The position numbers and the translations under genes were made by a program. Shown one piece after another: positions 5,951 through 8,138 of a stretch of DNA of 8,138 nucleotides (the stretch's first letter is position 1; every line of letters begins with the position of its first letter). This stretch comes from Acidimicrobiales bacterium (lineage in GTDB: Bacteria > Actinomycetota > Acidimicrobiia > Acidimicrobiales > Bog-793): the NCBI GenBank assembly GCA_030037405.1, contig JASHRK010000422.1, forward strand, positions 1-8,138. The letters run 5' to 3'. Below the pieces are notes generated by a model, which worked only from the letters and a program-made list of their open reading frames with translations, was not told the DNA's origin and made no database searches.

Positions 5951-6092
5951 TCGCTTCCAACCAGAGCCTCACCTGGCAGCCGTGAGCATAGCAGCGACGT
6001 CTCGGCTCGCCTGTGGGTCAGGTGAGCTCCTCCAGGGCAGACCGCAAGGGGAGATCCACCGCGCTGATACAGCCTCTTCGTAGTGTGGCGCT
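5951..6092. promoter_or_regulatory. Divergent intergenic region between herA and jetA
   Basis: This 142-bp spacer must hold promoters for both divergent genes. For herA there is a minus-strand TATGCT at 5990-5985. An 8-bp inverted repeat, CTCACCTG (5968-5975) and CAGGTGAG (6019-6026), brackets that box with about 51 bp between half-site centres, enough for a looped or two-site operator. No -35 consensus is seen on either strand. The repeat could be chance in sequence of this composition. Confidence 0.4.
6081..6086 (+). promoter_or_regulatory. Predicted leaderless -10 element of the Wadjet operon
   Basis: TAGTGT fits the actinobacterial TANNNT -10 and ends exactly 6 nt before the GTG start at 6093. 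Transcription would then begin at or next to the start codon. The same bases give an in-frame TAG (6081-6083), so the reading frame cannot extend upstream, and no Shine-Dalgarno precedes the GTG. The geometry is identical to that of vapB in this window. Confidence 0.45.
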
Positions 6093-7559
6093 GTGGCCGA
6101 CTCGGACCGCTTGGACCTCTACCGCTACGTGACTGCGCCCGAAGCAGAGGACTACCTCGCGATCATGCGGCGGTTCACGGCCGCCCTCCTCGCCGAGTGG
6201 TCGGCAGACGACCTCGCCAGCCAGGACCTCGACCTCCCTCCCGAGACGATAGCCGCCCGTTGCCGGTTCCTCGCCGAGAAGGGCAATCTCATCGTGAGCC
6301 CGCGGGAGGTGCGGGTGAAGTCGATCGCCGAATACCAGAGCCAGCCGGTTCGCTACAGCGTCTCGGCGCTGGGAGCGCGGTTGCAGCGAGAGGTGGATGC
6401 GTTTCTGGCGGCAACCGGAGGAGCACGCGAGGTGCCCCGGGAGCTGCTCGGGCTCGTCGCGGACGGCTTGCAGGCAGTCGACCCTGAGCTCGACCCCGAG
6501 ACGCTTGCAGGGATGATCCTTACGATCTTCACGCAGTTCGACGAGTTCTCTCGTTCGGTGACGGACTTTTACACCTACATCGGCTCGGTGCTTGTCCGAA
6601 GCGACCTAGACGGTGACGAGTGGGTCGGGTTCAAGCACCTCCTGCTCGACTACCTCGAGAGCATCGTCGAGAGCGTACGGCGCCACACCCCGTCGATCAG
6701 AGCGTCGCTGGAACGCCTCCGCCCACTGCTCGCGGCCATCCTCAGTCGGGCAGCGGAGAGCGACCCGGCGTTTGCGGCGCTGGAGTCCTCGAGCCCTGGC
6801 GGCGAGGCGGCCGAGCGTGCTCGTGGGCGGAACCCGTCTGATTGGGAGCAGCTGCAGGCCTGGTTCTGCGGGTCGGGGGCGCGCCAACTCCGCGACGCCG
6901 CCCAGCAGGCAGTCGGTACGTTGCTGTCGAGTCTGAAGCGAATCAACGCCTCCGCGACCCGCGAGGCGTCCCTGCGCCGGCACTTCCTGAAGCTCGCCGG
7001 CTGGTTCGACTCGTCCCCGCCGGACACGTGCCACGCAATCGCCACGGCGGCGTTCGGCCTCTACGGGGCGCGCCACCTCGGCATCCCGCTCGACGACGAG
7101 GTGGCAGGTGCCGTGCCGGCGACGGCGAGTTGGTGGAGCTCCCCGAGGGCTCCTGTTCCCGTGTCGTTGCGCGAACGAGGCGAGCGCATAATGCGCGGAC
7201 GGGCGGCCTCTGCCAACGACCACCAGGCTCAACGGGCACGGCTGCTGGCCGCGCGCGAGGAAGAGGCTGCCCGCCGTGCGACGGCGTGCGCCGAGCTGCA
7301 GGCAGTCGGGGACCGTCTCGGAAGCGCCACTCTGTCGGCGTCGGCGATGCGGCTCGTTCTGGAGCTGCTCGCGTCGGCCGCCGCCTCGGGTGCGTCGAAG
7401 CTACCGGACCACCCCGTTGGGCTGGTTGCCGTCCCGGCCGAAGGGACGTTCGTAGTCCGATCGGCGATGGGGGATCTCTCGGTCGAAGGACTGGCCCTGC
7501 AGATCGTGTCACCCGCGACTCGTGTCGCGGGCCCGCTCGGCGAAGAGAGGACGGCATGA
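6093..7559 (+). CDS. jetA: DUF2397 protein, type III Wadjet subunit JetA (kleisin-like)
   Basis: 488 aa, close to the family's usual size; GTG start fixed by an in-frame TAG 12 nt upstream. The DUF2397/TIGR02677 pattern is visible throughout. The N-terminal winged-helix segment has 'LYRYVTAPEAEDYLAIMRRF', then 'FLAEKGNLIVS' and 'VKSIAEYQSQPVRYSVSALG' (~8-94). The middle has 'TIFTQFDEFSRSVTDFYTYI' and 'FKHLLLDYLESIVESVRRHTPSI' (~145-203). The C-terminal part has 'SWWSSPRAPVPVSLRERGE' and 'GRAASANDH', followed by an Arg/Ala/Glu-rich predicted coiled coil (~375-410). In type III Wadjet this subunit is the kleisin-like bridge of an SMC/Muk-type complex that recognises and destroys circular plasmid DNA. 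The stop overlaps the jetB start (ATGA, 7556-7559). The order DUF2397-DUF2398 is that of the known operon. I assign this from motif memory, not a search. Confidence 0.85.
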   Translation: MADSDRLDLYRYVTAPEAEDYLAIMRRFTAALLAEWSADDLASQDLDLPPETIAARCRFLAEKGNLIVSPREVRVKSIAEYQSQPVRYSVSALGARLQREVDAFLAATGGAREVPRELLGLVADGLQAVDPELDPETLAGMILTIFTQFDEFSRSVTDFYTYIGSVLVRSDLDGDEWVGFKHLLLDYLESIVESVRRHTPSIRASLERLRPLLAAILSRAAESDPAFAALESSSPGGEAAERARGRNPSDWEQLQAWFCGSGARQLRDAAQQAVGTLLSSLKRINASATREASLRRHFLKLAGWFDSSPPDTCHAIATAAFGLYGARHLGIPLDDEVAGAVPATASWWSSPRAPVPVSLRERGERIMRGRAASANDHQAQRARLLAAREEEAARRATACAELQAVGDRLGSATLSASAMRLVLELLASAAASGASKLPDHPVGLVAVPAEGTFVVRSAMGDLSVEGLALQIVSPATRVAGPLGEERTA

Positions 7560-8138
7560 ACGACGACTCGCGGGACGCGGCGCGCTTTTTGATCGCGAAC
7601 CCGCTCGTGACGGCGGCACGCCATCCAGAAGAGCACCGCCGCATCCGCCGTCACGCCGACGAGCTCACGACGATGTTCCGCACCTATCTCGGCTACCGGC
7701 TGGCGATCGACGCCCGCCTCGCCCGTCTCTACAAGGCGGGGCTCGGCCGGGCGGGTACGCGAGAGATCTCGCTCAGGAAGTCGAGGCTACGTCTCTCGCC
7801 TCGCGACTACACCTACCTCGCCCTCGTGTGCTCCGTGCTCCTCAACGTGGGACAGCAGCTCCTGCTCTCGTCGCTCGTGGCAGACGTCGAGCAGGCGGCC
7901 GCGGAGGCGGGCATCGCAATGAGCCAGGAGAGCCGCTCCGAACGGTTCGCCTTGGTGCACGCCATCAAGCTGCTCATCGACTGGGGCGCTCTCGTCGAGG
8001 AGGACGGATCGGTGAGCGGCTATGGCGACAAGCAGTCCTCGCAGGCCCTCCTCACGATCGAACGGGACGTGGTACGGGAGATCATCGCCACCCCGCTGAG
8101 GGATGTTCCCTCGCCGGCGGGGCTCGTCCGCATCGCAG
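7556..8138 (+). CDS. jetB: DUF2398 protein, type III Wadjet subunit JetB, N-terminal part (runs off window)
   Basis: 194 residues are visible from ATG 7556; the frame is still open at the window end. I expect roughly half of a full-length protein (family members are about 400 aa). Family landmarks of DUF2398/TIGR02678 appear in order: 'ARFLIANPLVTAARHPEE'; 'RRHADELTTMFRTYLGYRL' followed by 'IDARLARLYKAG' (~31-62); 'LSPRDYTYLALVCSVLLNVGQQLLL' (~80-104); and 'SERFALVHAIKLLIDWGALVEEDG' (~128-151). The protein is predicted to be the KITE-like (MukE/MksE-like) subunit that binds the kleisin JetA. The 4-nt overlap with jetA implies coupled translation and fixed stoichiometry. jetC (SMC-like ATPase) and jetD (DUF2399, TOPRIM-like nuclease) are expected next but are outside the window. 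Confidence 0.87.
   Translation, partial: MNDDSRDAARFLIANPLVTAARHPEEHRRIRRHADELTTMFRTYLGYRLAIDARLARLYKAGLGRAGTREISLRKSRLRLSPRDYTYLALVCSVLLNVGQQLLLSSLVADVEQAAAEAGIAMSQESRSERFALVHAIKLLIDWGALVEEDGSVSGYGDKQSSQALLTIERDVVREIIATPLRDVPSPAGLVRIA

Noticed and set aside
1..8138. CRISPR array, tRNA genes, insertion sequence ends or integrase
   Set aside because: I looked for regularly spaced repeats, cloverleaf-like segments and transposase or integrase motifs on both strands and saw none.

Overview
This 8.1-kb window is very GC-rich. It has strongly GC-biased third codon positions, several GTG starts, 4-nt ATGA/GTGA gene overlaps and TANNNT-type -10 elements placed directly against start codons. Together these suggest an actinobacterial chromosome or a large actinobacterial mobile region. 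No rRNA, tRNA or taxonomic marker gene is present, so the lineage is an inference.

Left part (1-1337, + strand): the end of a Rieske-type aromatic-ring/N-demethylating oxygenase large subunit, followed after 13 nt by a complete adenosine-deaminase-family metallohydrolase. They look like consecutive genes of a catabolic operon whose beginning lies outside the window. A stretch of about 440 bases without a convincing gene follows (1338-1774). It ends in an AT-richer promoter-like block with a dyad.

Middle (1775-3331, + strand): a small VOC (glyoxalase-fold) protein, translationally coupled by an ATGA overlap to a MmcQ/YjbR-family protein, then a short WYL-domain regulator (HTH plus WYL, without the usual C-terminal extension). 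This is probably a housekeeping or accessory cassette.

Right part (3372-8138): a defence-like island. On the minus strand lie a VapBC type II toxin-antitoxin pair (GTGA overlap, antitoxin first) and, upstream of it on the same strand, a HerA/DUF87-family hexameric ATPase with no visible NurA partner. Across a 142-bp intergenic region, on the plus strand, begin the first two genes of what I read as a type III Wadjet system (jetA with DUF2397, jetB with DUF2398). Wadjet is an SMC-like complex that eliminates plasmids. jetB runs off the window, so jetC (SMC-like ATPase) and jetD (DUF2399 nuclease subunit) are expected just beyond but are not seen.

Two regulatory features stand out. The vapBC promoter carries a symmetric array of four 5-bp half-sites (GCATC-N3-GCATC, 16 bp, GATGC-N3-GATGC) that covers the -10 box and looks like an autoregulatory operator. 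Both vapB and jetA have a -10 hexamer exactly 6 nt before their GTG start, which predicts leaderless transcripts. The adenosine deaminase-like and VOC genes instead have good Shine-Dalgarno sites.
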